DNA from: Ciborinia camelliae
Lineage: Eukaryota; Ascomycota; Leotiomycetes; Helotiales; Sclerotiniaceae
Length of the DNA stretch: 64,000 bases
Direction: 5' to 3'
Assembly (NCBI GenBank): GCA_025890175.1
Contig: JANPYM010000015.1
Span: 337,147-401,146 of the forward strand
Numbering within the stretch: position 1 is the first letter of the stretch; every line of letters begins with the position of its first letter. Made by a program: the position numbers and the translations under genes. Of this stretch, positions 45,509-56,170 are shown one piece after another. The notes beneath the pieces were generated by a model. That model did not search any database. It was not told where the DNA came from and saw nothing but the letters and a program-made list of their open reading frames with translations.

Positions 45509-46161
45509 ATGGGAGAAAAAACTACCGCTTCAGAGCCTATGATGCAACAGCAGCCCGTTGCTGTACCGCAAGACCAACAGCTTGAACAACAGCAACAGCA
45601 ACAGAAACAGCAACAACCATCAAGCTATTCTGGTCCTGGTGTTGTTCAACAGTCAACATGGTCGAATAGTATCTGGGATTGTTTCTCCCCAGGCGAACTA
45701 TGTACTTAACCCTTCACCCCGCAATTTGTATTCGGACAACCTCACTAACGAATCTGAGCCCTCAGGTCTCAAAGCGACATTTTGCCCATGTTTCGTCTAT
45801 GGCAAGACTCAACATCGTCTCAATCAAGATCCCAATCTCATGGGATATGAACACATTAACAACGACGTATGCCGCTATTTAACATCTGGTTAGTGGTGTA
45901 CAAGCTGACTTGTGGTAGTGTCTTATATGGGCCGGTGCTCAATGGTGCGGTTTAGGTGTCATATTTACCTTTCTTCAACGTCGCCAGATCCGAGAAAAAT
46001 ATGCTATTGGAGGAGAATCGGATCTGAAGGATATAGCGCTTAGTTGGTGTTGTCATTGTTGTACGTTGATGCAGCATGAGAAGGAAGTGGTTATGAGGAC
46101 ACAGGGTGGTGGTAATGTTGAACAGGGATACCAGAGGCCTGAGCCAATGGTCGTGACATAG
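45509..46161 (+). CDS. PLAC8 (cysteine-rich) family protein
   Basis: PLAC8 proteins are small cysteine-rich membrane-associated proteins; plant and fungal relatives affect cell size or metal (cadmium, calcium) handling. Three exons fit: 45509-45701, 45766-45866 and 45919-46161. The ATG at 45509 starts MGEKTTASEPMMQQQPVAVP, then a polyglutamine-rich leader. The domain begins at WSNSIWDCFSPGEL; splicing gives LCLKATFCPCFVYGKTQHRL with the family CPC motif. The second splice (GTATGC donor) joins YEHINND to CLIWAGAQWCGLGVIFTFLQ, the hydrophobic segment, followed by RRQIREKYAIGG and the second cysteine cluster SWCCHCCTLMQHEKEV. The tail is short. About 178 residues, typical. An alternative donor 30 bp downstream gives a frame clash, so the GTATGC donor is preferred. 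Confidence 0.9.
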
Positions 46162-46231
46162 AACGGTAGTAGGGTAGTAGGGTAGTGCAATGATCAGAAT
46201 GTGATGCACAAGTTAAGAACATGCATAGAGC

Positions 46232-46348
<117 letters not shown>

Positions 46349-46572
46349 CCGATTTGGATTTCTTTCCTTTTCTACCTTAAAAGCAGATTTAACACCTCAA
46401 ATACTCTAGCATACGATTTATCTGGTGATATATGAAAACATAAAACTTATAAGTTTTGAATGCAACGAAATTGCATCATCTTTTGGTATCAATCCCTATC
46501 TACAATAACTCTTTAAACGCCTGCCAGTACCGTAACCCTAATCCGCACAATCCCAAACATTTTTACCTCCCC

Positions 46573-47594
46573 TCACTCGGGCCTCTTTCTCTTCCCACTT
46601 TCATATCCAACGCCCTTTCTTCCCTCTTCCCCTTCCCCCCCTCCGCCTCCACCCTCAACATGAACCCTCTTACTCAAAATAACATAATCCGTTTCCACCA
46701 CCCGCCCCCCTTTCAGCCTCCTCGGCTCGGGACTACACTCATCAATCTCATACCCCAATTTTCGATAAAAGCTCAACGCCGGCTCGTTGGCCGTAAAACA
46801 CGTCAACATTGTTTTTTGGACGCCGGGGATCGCATGCGCGATGCTGGTGAGGAGATTCATTAGGTGGATGCCTAGGCCTGTGCTTGGGGAATTGTTAGTG
46901 ATTTATGGTTTGTTTTGGGGAATCAAGGGGGAGATGGGACAAACCCGCGTAATTCATCAACTAGGTGGATTTCATAGAGGTAAACCACCATAATCCCATC
47001 CTCAAATGTGGGCATAAAACTCATAAATCCTTTTATTTCACCTTCTCCTTCACCTTCTCCTTCCACTATCCTCACCTCTTCCTCTTCCATTTCCTCTTCC
47101 ACTTTCCCTTCCACCTCCCCTTCCTCTACCCCCCATCCTTTCTCCTCGCCCTCCTCCCCACTCCCCACAGCATCCTCCCACCCCCCACCCCCAATCACGG
47201 GACCCCCCTCCCTAACAACCAAATACCTCAAATCCCCGGACTCCATCTCCCTCCTCTTCATCAGAACATTCCACCCCGCCCGACTCCCCCTATAATGCGT
47301 GCCCGAAGTCTTCTCAACCAGATTCAAGCATGTCGTTAAATATGCACCGGGGAGTGTTTTGGGCGTGTATAAATTGAGCGTATACGATTTTGCCGGCACG
47401 TCTGAAGATTTCCCCGATGTGGTATAGAGTGCATATGAAGATCTAGAGTGTGTTAGGTACCGAGTATGGTATAATATTGGGGAAGATCATAAAGTTGAGG
47501 GGGAGAGATACCGAGGAGGCATGTAATCACGTTCGAAATCCTCGAGAGATTTCGCGCATGCAATCGCGATGTGATTTGGACTCGGAGTGGGCAT
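46573..47594 (-). CDS. naa40: N-alpha-acetyltransferase 40 (NatD), histone H4/H2A N-acetyltransferase
   Basis: NatD acetylates the N-terminal serine of histones H4 and H2A. Three exons fit: 47594-47512, 47442-46945 and 46882-46573. The ATG at 47594 gives MPTPSPNHIAIACAKSLEDF and RDYMPPR, matching the family opening. Exon 2 has LNLVEKTSGTHYRGSRAGWN (the strand-helix region), RYLVV, then DGIMVVYLYEIHLVDELRG. The splice to exon 3 creates RGTGLGIHLMNLLTS, which holds the acetyl-CoA-binding R-x-x-G-x-G. Exon 3 continues GVQKTMLTCFTANEPALSFY and RKLGYEIDECSPEPRRL, a NatD signature. Odd: a roughly 55-residue Gly/Glu-rich acidic insertion between two core strands (EEEMEEEEVRIVEGEGEGEG) and a Gly/Glu-rich tail. 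The LYR gene starts 288 bp away on the other strand, giving a shared promoter. Confidence 0.93.
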
Positions 47595-47881
47595 TTTTGG
47601 TTCTTCTCAATGTCAAAATTAAAAAAAATATCAATCTCTACGATCGATTGAAAAATTGCAACATCATTTTTTTGAAAACAGGTAAGAAAAGTGGTAAGTT
47701 CGTTCCTTACTTTGCTATCCGGAAAACGCGTCTAGATGTTCCCCGCGTCGCGAAATCCCCATTCCGCTCCGCCCCACCATTCGTCTTCATCTCATCATCA
47801 TTCCTTTCTTTCTATAGAATCAAGTCTCCAAAAAAACAGACATCTCAATTCGCCTGCAAGTTCCCAGGCACTCAAATATAC

Positions 47882-48441
47882 ATGCAACTGCAATGCGCCA
47901 TGCGCAGTCTTCCCTTACAAATGCGCATTCCCATTCGTAACCTTACTCGTACAACTCGAGAATATTCCTCCGCCCGACCGCGGCGGCCATCGAGTAAACT
48001 CGGTCCTACGGTTTCACTGGATCATGTATGTCTGTCCGCTTTCGCCAGAGAAGAAGAAAATATGGAAAATTAATAATAGTAATAAAAATTAGTTTCTTCA
48101 AAGATCCAAAGCCCTCTCACTCTACAGACGCATCCTCCGCGATTGTCGACGGATCCCGGATGCGACATCGAGAGAAGAGACGAGGAGGTTTGTGAGAGAT
48201 GACTTTGAGAGGAATAGAGGGGTTACGGATTTGGTGGGTTTCAGTTTCTTATCTTAATATTTGGAGGGGAGGGGAGGTTATGAGTTGAGTTGAGGTAGGG
48301 ACAGTGACTTGGGATGATATGGATATATGTGAAATTAGGGAAGCTAATAGGTGAATTGGTATATAGTCGCAAATCAAATACTTGATAGGCACTGGTAAAA
48401 CGCAGTGGGAAGGGATGGAGAGGTATATTACTGGGATATGA
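47882..48441 (+). CDS. LYR-motif mitochondrial protein, LYRM2-like
   Basis: LYRM proteins are small matrix proteins that bind acyl carrier protein and help build respiratory or Fe-S complexes; LYRM2 relatives are linked to complex I. Three exons of 144, 141 and 75 bp, all in phase 0, fit: 47882-48025, 48093-48233 and 48367-48441. The N-terminus is basic and Ser/Arg-rich without acids (MRSLPLQMRIPIRNLTRTTR), a good mitochondrial presequence. The LYR motif is ALSLYRRILRDCRRIPDATS, followed by RRFVRDDFERNRGVTDL and, in exon 3, QIKYLIGTGKTQWEGMERYI, the typical LYRM2 C-terminus. About 119 residues. The start at 47900 is an alternative. No exon forms a long open frame, so this gene is easily missed. 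Confidence 0.88.
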
Positions 48442-49044
48442 CATGGAAATATACGTGGTAGGAAAGGGCTCAATGGTAATGATAGGTGGAAAGAGATGGG
48501 ATGTCTTATATATATGCATTGATGCGGAGCGGGTATGGAGTTTGGGGTTCTGGGGAAAGTAGGTCATTGAAATCCGCAGAATGGGTGGACAAGATTGTAG
48601 TTTACTTTGTTGTTCTTGTTTCCAGAGTTTACTAAAAGGAATACGCTCTCCAAGTTTCTTGAAAAGCCTTCGTAGTTTCTCTTGTCCAAAACCTGTACAT
48701 CCTTCTGGATGCCAAGCATTTTAGGTATATCCGCAAAAAGCACTGTATATTTGTCGTGTATGTGCAGAGTTGATTCTTTGCTCTGCTAACATATCTATCA
48801 ATCCTCCAACGCCAAGCCCAGTATCTTAAGGTAGTAACCCTCATATAGAGCGGTACTCGTATCGTACATTCCACTTCTCACATCCCTTTTAGTAAAACCT
48901 AATGCCCTCTGTAGTTTCTATGCGCAATCCGGGGTTCCGCGATGTATTCGATCAAAGATTCATTCCTTTAATGCATGCTCATATATCTCTTGTTCTGGTC
49001 CAACGCAACCTGTCATTTCAATTCCGTACAGATTCAACCATCTC
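48442..49044. other. Convergent intergenic region
   Basis: About 600 bp between the LYR gene and bL36m, both of which end here. No coding feature is supported. Confidence 0.5.
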
Positions 49045-49540
49045 CTATTTCCCCTGCCTCTGCTTGTGTTTAGGGTTCAATGAACAGATGATATAAACAT
49101 GTCCCTTCCCCGATTTTCCACCCTTTCTTCTGACGCTCTATATCATACCAATTAGCATCCACTCATTCATTTCCTCCAACCCGCAAATCCGCGATTACTC
49201 CATTCCCCTCCCCCAAACGTTTCTATCTTCTTCAATCCCACATCTCCCAGCCCGCCCACAAACCAAGACTCTCCAAAAAGAAACACAAACATACCTTACA
49301 CCCCTCACACAACTTCTTCACCGAACTCCTAACCTTCATCCCCCTAACCTGCTCTACCCCCTTGCCACTCAAACCCAAACCCAAACTCTCCTTTGCCCTC
49401 GCCATCAAAGCCACAGTCGGCCTCTTCGCAATCTGCAACGAAGCAAAACATCTCGAGCCTATCGATGGTGCATTTTGAACTCGTGCGAAAGCCGGGAAAA
49501 TCATACGCGCGGTGCGAAGAAACATGGTGGAGTGTATCAT
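49045..49540 (-). CDS. Mitochondrial large-subunit ribosomal protein bL36m
   Basis: bL36 is the smallest zinc-binding protein of the bacterial-type large ribosomal subunit; the nuclear copy (yeast RTC6) acts in mitochondria. Two exons, 49540-49295 and 49137-49045, both phase 0, give 112 residues. The presequence is MIHSTMFLRTARMIFPAFAR; MFLRTAR at 49525 is an alternative start. The mature domain begins at GMKVRSSVKKLCEGCK, with the first zinc pair Cys-x2-Cys; exon 2 adds SVRRK and HVYIICSLNPKHKQRQG, with the second Cys and the His of the Cys-x5-His half, plus the invariant PKHKQRQG end. A seven-residue Gly/Lys-rich insertion (GGKSGKG) between the two halves is longer than in bacteria. All four metal ligands are present. 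Confidence 0.95.
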
Positions 49541-50080
49541 TGTATCGGTTTGGATTTTGGCGAATATTTCGAGGGACGTTCGGGCTCGCTGATTGAACTG
49601 CAATTATCTGAAGACGGGCGGATCGATATCGTAGTGGAGGGACTGAGGATTTTGGAATGGCGCTAGTGATACAGTATCGATGGGTTGAGCACGGACCATA
49701 TACCCGGTGAGCTCTTATTTCTCCCCGGTGAGCTTTTGGTGGTGTGACCTGGAATTAATTGAACTCAAATGAAAACCATTTTCACAAATTTTTGAATGCA
49801 CTTTGGAAAAGAGATCAATGGCCACATTTTCGAAAAAAAAAGATGAATGTTAAAATTCCCCGAAGGAGTTTGGAGAGTTGATCTTTAATGAGAAAGCTGC
49901 TAGTGAGCTCCGCCGTTAGAAAAAGTTCTCGCTCTCCCGGTGAGGTGCATAAAAAGCTCCCGGTGAGCAAAGTGTATGAAATCATTCAAACCCATCAGAT
50001 GAATGATGAACTCTATATTTCATACTTAAATCGAACATACCATCCCAACTCAAACTCCACCTTTACAAGTACTTCCCAAA
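49541..50080. other. Intergenic region with repeated CCCGGTGAG motif
   Basis: The motif CCCGGTGAG, mostly followed by CT or CA, occurs four times on the plus strand at 49703, 49724, 49936 and 49959. No gene is recognised. Half-sites are not inverted, so an ordinary palindromic operator is unlikely. Confidence 0.5.
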
Positions 50081-50446
50081 CTACGACATCAAAATTCCAT
50101 AAGCCCTCTCAAATTCCCTCCTCTTCTCGTCCTTCAAATCCTCCCTCGCACTCAAAAACCCATGTCCCTGATCGTCAAACGATTCAACCTGTCTCTCTAC
50201 TTTCAAAGCCTTCTCATAATCATGCATGCATATCCTTCTTTTCCCCCTCGGCTGCCAATACCACCATCGGAACCGTCACTTTCTCCGTGTCTTCCAGGGT
50301 AATCATACCGGGGCGGAGTTGAGCTGCCACTTTCCAGGGTGTTTGCTCCTGATGTTAGGGCGATGGCTCTTCCGCCCCAGCAGTACTGTTCTTATTATTT
50401 TTCCTTCTGTTGAATTTGAATTTGAGATTGAGATTGAGATTGAGAT

Positions 50447-50506
<60 letters not shown>

Positions 50507-51128
50507 AAAGAAAAGAACCCCCATACTCCCACCGCACCCCAAATTTTCCCACCATATGTATATCTCCCCAACATCCCTCGGAATATCCGGTATATTCTCA
50601 ACCGCAATACAAGGTTTCCTTCCTGGTAGCAAATCAATCCCCGAGAGGGTTCATCTATTCCGGAGTCACGGGTATTCAGGATACCTACACTATAGCACTT
50701 CACCAATATTCCTGCTCCCATCATTACCAATACGTTGGCAACCATTCTCATATAACTGCAGGTAATTACAAGCCCACTCACCACGCAAGATCCGCCGGCA
50801 TCCCTTCAAAGAAATCGGGCATGAAAATGTGATATTCGTGCTTCGCTCCTCGAGTCGGCGAGGTGATCTTCCCCTGCGGATGGTTTGTTCAAAGTATCCA
50901 AAGATATCGTAGACGATGAAGAGGGCATTCATTGCCGATGCCGGGCCGGATACGTCTGGAAGAATCGTTAATATCTTTGTACGAATGTATGAGATCAGAA
51001 TCCCGCGGGGCTCCCAGGTTTTTGTTAAGACCGCCGATTGTATCGTCGGAGCCCTTCGGAATGTATCCGCTGGAGATAACTGGTGGGATGTTGCAACATG
51101 CTGCGCTGTGGCCATCGATCGATTGCAT
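50081..51128 (-). pseudogene. Dienelactone hydrolase relic with internal hexanucleotide repeat
   Basis: The ATG at 51128 leads quickly into the family opening SAACCNIPPVISSGYIPKGS then DDTIGGLNKN. The next block, NALFIVYDIFGYFEQTIR, lies in another frame; the following HEYHIFMPDFFEGMPADLAW is in a third. The expected nucleophile elbow (G-x-C-x-G-G) is not found: the place where it should be reads WGAVGVWGFFSLA and runs straight into the hexanucleotide array. The C-terminal third resumes as ITLEDTEKVTVPMVVLAAEG, then, after stops, YEKALKVERQVESFDDQGHG (with the catalytic-type His), ending near 50081 with RREFERAYGILMS. Several frameshifts, stops and loss of the active cysteine mark a pseudogene. 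Intact relatives open dienelactone rings in aromatic degradation, or act on unknown esters. Confidence 0.85.
50411..50503. repeat. Compound hexanucleotide repeat (GAGATT)n(GAGCCT)n
   Basis: About five units of TTGAGA followed by about nine uninterrupted units of CTGAGC. On the minus strand, in the hydrolase relic, it would read as Gln-Ser then Gln-Ala dipeptides. The two sub-arrays differ by two bases per unit, indicating expansion of successive variants. Confidence 0.93.
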
Positions 51129-51690
51129 GCTTGGCTTAGGGAGAGAATAGAAATGAAATGTATCTGTTGAAATGGGATTAAATAAATAGTTACTTTATAT
51201 ATTACTAGAAGGTGGGGGTGGATTATTGAAGAAAGAGCTCAAGCCGAAATGGAGTTGGAGTTGCCGACGTGACGAGTAAGATTGAAGTGTGAAACGCAAA
51301 GTGGGGTAAGCCGACGAACCTACGCGCCTTGGGTGAGATTTAGTCGGAACATCTTCTAAGGATTCATACCGGTTACAAAAACACAAACAGGACTTTATTT
51401 TAGTAGTGGAAGCGAGACTGAAGTGTTATAGAATGAAGGTGCCATTAAAGCTACCTAAGATATCATAAAAATCAACGTCTCTCTTTTTGCCAAACAACTA
51501 CAAAGCCGCAAATTAGAAAGCTTCAAGCACATTTCTTCCCTCTTCTCCTAAACAGCTATAAAACCGCAAAATTAAAAACTCCAAGCAAGTTTCTTCCCTC
51601 GTTTCCCAATGGTACTTCCAATTCATCCTATATACAAGTCCTAGCTCCAACACACCATCATTCATTGAAAACATCATCGTATCGCTACTT
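51129..51690. other. Intergenic between hydrolase relic and phospholipase
   Basis: About 560 bp. A near-duplicate pair, CTACAAAGCCGCAAATTAGAAAGCTTCAAGC-like and CTATAAAACCGCAAAATTAAAAACTCCAAGC-like, lies about 54 bp apart at 51499-51585, each followed by TTTCTTCCCTC. It lies just past the phospholipase stop, in its 3' flank. Confidence 0.5.
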
Positions 51691-53604
51691 TCAACTTGAA
51701 TAATAACAATACTTCGTAAAGCAAGCCGTACAAGCGCTGGGAAGTGTCTGTCCCGTTTTCTCCATAAATGCACAACCCAAACAGGTAGCCCATCCAGAAT
51801 CACCCCCTTGAGTTGCAATCCCCCCACCATTTGCAATCATTTTCGTCGTAGTGGTCTTGGAATAGATAAGTTCAGTAGTTGCGACATTGCTGGCAAATGT
51901 GTATTCTGCATTTGGGAGATAGACAATAGTTGCCTTGCTGGTGTCGCCGCAGCCAAAAAATGTTGCTTTCGTATTGTAGCCTTCGGAGAGAAAAGTCGCG
52001 ACGGGAGGGATAACAGGCATGCGTGTGAGACCAGCTGCCTGAGATTGTATATATGTAGTATAAATTTCGGATCCGTTGGGCCAGTTGGTTGAAGTATCTG
52101 CGCTGTTATCGTTTACCAGTATAACTGATATGTTGCGATAGGGCTGGAGCATTGGAAAGATAGGATTGTTTTGCAACGCTTCTCCGCCATCTACCAAGCT
52201 TAAGGATTCTTGCGCCTGGATATCATCCGCGGAGTTGAATTTACCAGTGGATGAGGTGTATCCCTGAAAGGGGTTTTTGTAGGTGGCATACAAGTCTTCG
52301 GTAGTCACTTCATGGATCTTATCAAGAAATGCAGAGACACTTTCGAAGGGATCCGAGGAACCATTGACGGGCGATATACTGATACACGCCTCATTGAACA
52401 GAGTGCTGGAGGTCCCTAGAATATAACCCAGATTATCGTAGTTCGTGGTGCATTTCCCAGTCGGCGCGCCATCTTTCATAGTAGTGCCAAGGTACTTAGT
52501 TGGTGTAAAGGCAGATACGTCGGAATCCCACGACCCGAATTCGTAAGGAGAAAATTCGTATGTTGTGGCATTGGGCCCGGGGGTGCATTGACCGAGAAAT
52601 GTCTTTACTCCCAAACTGGTGATGATTGGGAATGGGACTGCATGCGAGGTAAAATTGGAAAGGGTGGCCACTTCAGAGAATGTAGTTGTCGTACCACTTT
52701 CTAGCAATTGATAGCTTAGAAGTATCCCCCATGGATCAGTAAGAGTGGTATGATAGCCGGCTAATTGCTTTAGCCAGAGCTCTGCTACGACTTTAGCGTA
52801 AGCGACTAGGAATAACCACCCCTCAGGGTCGAAAAGTGACTCTGAAAACGAGGATGCCCAGAGTTTATCTCGCAAATACGAGACCGTTGGATAATTGTTT
52901 CCGGCAAGGGATGAAAGGAACCATGATCCCCCCGAAAGACCAGCTTGATACGTCAGAGCTTGGTAGAGGCCACTGGTAGAAACATCACTGTCACGTTCAT
53001 CAAGAGCTTGGACTACACCAGCGCTCTTTTCAGGACGTTAGTACGAGATGGCTTATAAAGAAAACTCTTGAGAATATTTGGTGGTTGCTTGGGGCATCGG
53101 AATTTGCAGAACGACGAAGAAAGGAAGTACTCACTGATAGAAGGGATCGATAACCTCCACCACTGTGGGTAAGTGCGATCTGAATGATATTAGTTATCGA
53201 AAGAAATGTGGTTAAGGTAGCGATACTCACAGTTGGCAAATCATCAGTACCAAACCCCGAGTTTGTTTTCTCCAACCACTATATATAAATTCAGTCAAAG
53301 CCCAGTCTGTCGGTCGAGAGAAGGTATTAAAGATTCGTGATCCCTCTCGCCTAAACCATTGCAAGTGGAACCAGGTCTAAACTTTATTAAATTGACATGA
53401 AATGAGGTTACGTACCGATTTCAAAGCTACATCCGCGACAGCTTTCCTTGCCACTCGATAGGATTCTTCATTATCCGAAAGGCCATCTGCAGACCTAACA
53501 AGTGATTCACCTGAAGGACATGTCACAGAAGTGGGCGCGTAGGAAGCTCCGACCACTCCTATGGCCAAAAGCCCAGCTAACGATGACGGTATCGATGAAC
53601 GCAT
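51691..53604 (-). CDS. Secreted lysophospholipase (phospholipase B)
   Basis: Fungal phospholipase B/lysophospholipases release both acyl chains from phospholipids outside the cell. The ATG at 53604 gives the signal peptide MRSSIPSSLAGLLAIGVVGA. Several short exons follow: to about 53416 (SVTCPSGESLVRSADGLSDN), one encoding WLEKTNSGFGTDDLPT, one encoding IALTHSGGGYRSLLS with the oxyanion G-G-G-Y-R, and a long last exon from about 53038. The serine elbow is QAGLSGGSWFLSSLAG, and the catalytic aspartate is in SLSLVDGGEALQNNPIFPML. ISVILVNDNSADTSTNWPNG and the Cys-rich end (WATCLGCAFMEK, SACTACFTKYCYYSS) complete the domain. Many N-x-S/T glycosylation sites occur. No GPI signal follows, so the enzyme is probably released. 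About 600 residues; exon 3/4 boundaries are approximate. Confidence 0.92.
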
Positions 53605-54478
53605 TGCAATGCTGATCTTTCAAAATGGAGGGAGAAGAATAAATTAGGAGTATATATGTATACGGGAAATAATAGAGGAGGGAGGGAAGAAAAAGAAAGC
53701 TTCGGTGAATATCCAGGTTCAACTAAAGGAGGCAGATTCTTAATCAATGATCAGCAGATGGCTGGTGATTCTTCGGGAGGGAAGACTGTTTATTTGTACC
53801 TGAATGATCAACATAGATACTGATAGGTCTTGATGATAAACAGACAGACTCTATCTATGACCCATATTAATAAAGTTGCGAGGAGTACTACTACCTTCTT
53901 CGTCTGTTGATGGGTGATGAGCAGGTGGACTAGAAATATAAACTCCGGTCTTCAGCTATCACTTTACGGTATTAGATACCTCTTCTAGGCCTCGGTCAAT
54001 AGATGATCGGCGGAGGCTAGTGAGTTGATTGGCAAACACGGGTTGAAACATCATATGAATAGAGTTTACAAGAAGAGATTCTGTAACGATGAAATTAATG
54101 GCACTGACTCTTGCACACAAAAAAGTCAATTGAATCCATTCAACCTTTCAAGGATTGCGGAATGTTGTGCGAGAGTACCTGGGTAGTCATCACCGCAGCC
54201 AGTAGGACGATGCACCAGCCAGTAAGAAGATACACGTGTAGGGAGACTGCAGGACTTTGTGATGGCATATTAACATCTGAAAGCTTGTGATATCATCTAA
54301 AAAAGCTTGTGATAAAATGATAGGCGTAGGACTCCCTAGGCTCCAGGTACGAGAATCAAAAAAGGTCTGAATTAGGAAAGTGGGAATATTTCTTCATACC
54401 ATTTGGGATACATCGCCGGTAGTTGAATGGAACAGTAGTAACTGTACATGTAACTAACTGACAGTTTGACTGTACCTG

Positions 54479-54562
54479 TAAAGTGCAAAGTGTAAAGTGC
54501 AAAGTGTAAAAAGTGTAACAAGTGTCACAAGTGAAAAAGTGTAAATAAAGTGTAAAGTGTCC
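54479..54562. repeat. Degenerate AAGTGTAA/AAGTGCAA repeat
   Basis: About ten imperfect copies of a 7-8 bp unit (AAGTGTA, AAGTGCA, AAGTGTCAC) follow one another. Confidence 0.8.
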
Positions 54563-55378
54563 GTACAGACTTCAGAGAGGCTCTGTGATTCGAAGATGGG
54601 CTGAATCTTTTGTCTAACCGCCTTCGCTCGCAAGGATTGATACCATGTCTCGATGTTCACGGGTAGAGGCAGAATAATTTGGTTGGGGGGAAATACGAAG
54701 GCGGTCAGATAATATTTGGTCCACATTATAATAGCTCCCGTGGGTTAAACCAGAATAACCTTAGCCATGGAATTCCTGGAACAACCTTAATGAAGGATTG
54801 GAAGTTTTGTTATCGGCACGGCACTGGTAGTCTGGTAAGGCCAGGACCGTAAGGTCTAGTAAGGTTTAGTAAGGTGAGGTCAGGTAAGATAAGGTCGCAT
54901 GAAGACTTGCCGCGACTAGCTTGACGTCTAAGAGAGTCAATGTCAACGTCAACGTAGTGGGAGGGAGTGGGAGGGAAGAGAGAAGAGAGGGAAGTTTCCG
55001 CGAATCAATCAGTCCCGAGTTCTATTGATATGCTCCAGCTGTCTGTCTGGTTACTGCACGTGGGTTACTGGTACCACCTGCACTCTACAGACGACAATGC
55101 ACAGGGATACAGGGGACGTACAAAATTGCCAAGTCTGGGATGGCCGATGCCCCGATGCCCCGATGCGCGATGCCGGTAATAACCTTGGAATACCTAAGGT
55201 AGCACCGGTACTGGTATTGCTATCCATGGATGGGTCAATCAATTTCTTCACCTGGATCTTATTAAACCCCACGAACCTAATGCAAACACTTGAGAGTAAT
55301 AAGATTTGAAGATTTTAAGGTTGATGGTTGATAACAGCTAGCCACCTTAAAATATACATTGTAGGTAATTGTTAATAA

Positions 55379-55453
55379 GTACCTACCTAGGTAGTAGTTA
55401 ATAACTTAATAGGTAGGTGCTTACCTAGTAGGTACCTACCTACCTACCTAGTA
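55379..55453. repeat. TACCTACC / GGTAGGTA inverted and tandem units
   Basis: Runs of TACC and GGTA tetramers on both orientations with several CCTAGG centres, forming potential hairpins. The same motif recurs at many intergenic places in this window. Confidence 0.85.
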
Positions 55454-55622
55454 CAACACTGTAGTTACATAGTCAATCGCAGACCCGACTTAGCTTCCTC
55501 AGTTATACCAGCCAATCTTATAATACCTGTAGGTAGGTATCAATTATTGATATTTTCCTCTCTGACATGTGAATTCATTCGGTAGCTCCACAGCACATTG
55601 CATACATAAGGTAGTGTATATA

Positions 55623-55678
55623 ATGTATCATGTATCATGTATCATGTATCATGCATCATGCATCATGCATCATGCATC
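55623..55678. repeat. 7-bp tandem repeat (ATGTATC)4(ATGCATC)4
   Basis: Eight contiguous 7-bp units, the first four ATGTATC and the last four ATGCATC, a single transition separating the two halves. Confidence 0.95.
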
Positions 55679-56170
55679 GTACGTACCGGCGTTCTACTCT
55701 GTATGGTATTGATCTAGTCGTATCTACGTTTGGCCCGATAACTGATGAAAGCTTTGGCAAACTAAAAATTAATTAGGATAGTACTATAATAGCACTGTCC
55801 CCCATTCATGAAAGTGGGATTGGCGCGCATTGGCCCTTGATGTTGTTAATGGGGTTATTTTTTCTTTTGGTATGTTAATCCGAAAACTTGCGAGATGCGC
55901 CAGAACTTAGAAGTGTGCCTTTAGCATCGGCCTCCAGCTTGCAGAAGTGGGCATGAATGCATCGGATCATCCCATGCTAGTAGCACATTTAGATCAGACG
56001 AACCCGGTCTATGATTAATATCAAGATGCTGAGTGGTACTCTGAAGATATTCCACAATTTTCCAATTTAGATTAAAGGAATTGCTGTATTCTATGTTACA
56101 AGGGCCACAGGCCAAATATTTTCCGTGTTATCTTCTACGATTTCCTGACATGACAAAAGAAATAAAAATA

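Larger units (their letters stand above)
53605..56170. other. 2.6-kb gene-free spacer rich in short repeats
   Basis: No convincing gene. Repeat content is high: AAGTGTAAAGTGC-type units (54479-54562), AAGGT-rich sequence (54836-54896), TACCTACC/TAGGTAGG arrays (55379-55453 and 55530-55541), and a 7-bp tandem array (55623-55678). The last part is beyond the PMT1 stop codon. Confidence 0.6.

Noticed and set aside
45867..45918. GTTAGT donor at 45888 in the PLAC8-like gene
   Set aside because: It would give a 30-bp intron and a frame clash; the GTATGC donor at 45867 gives a 52-bp intron in frame.
46965..47339. Pro/Phe/Ser-rich plus-strand frames
   Set aside because: Antisense of the acidic insertion of NAA40.
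50303..50832. Several long frames reading Leu-Arg, Gly-Ser, Gln-Ala or Glu-Pro dipeptides
   Set aside because: All are translations of the hexanucleotide array in different frames inside the hydrolase relic.
55379..55453. Possible CRISPR-like or telomeric repeat
   Set aside because: The units are 4-bp tandem/inverted tetramers with no spacers and do not match TTAGGG telomere repeats.
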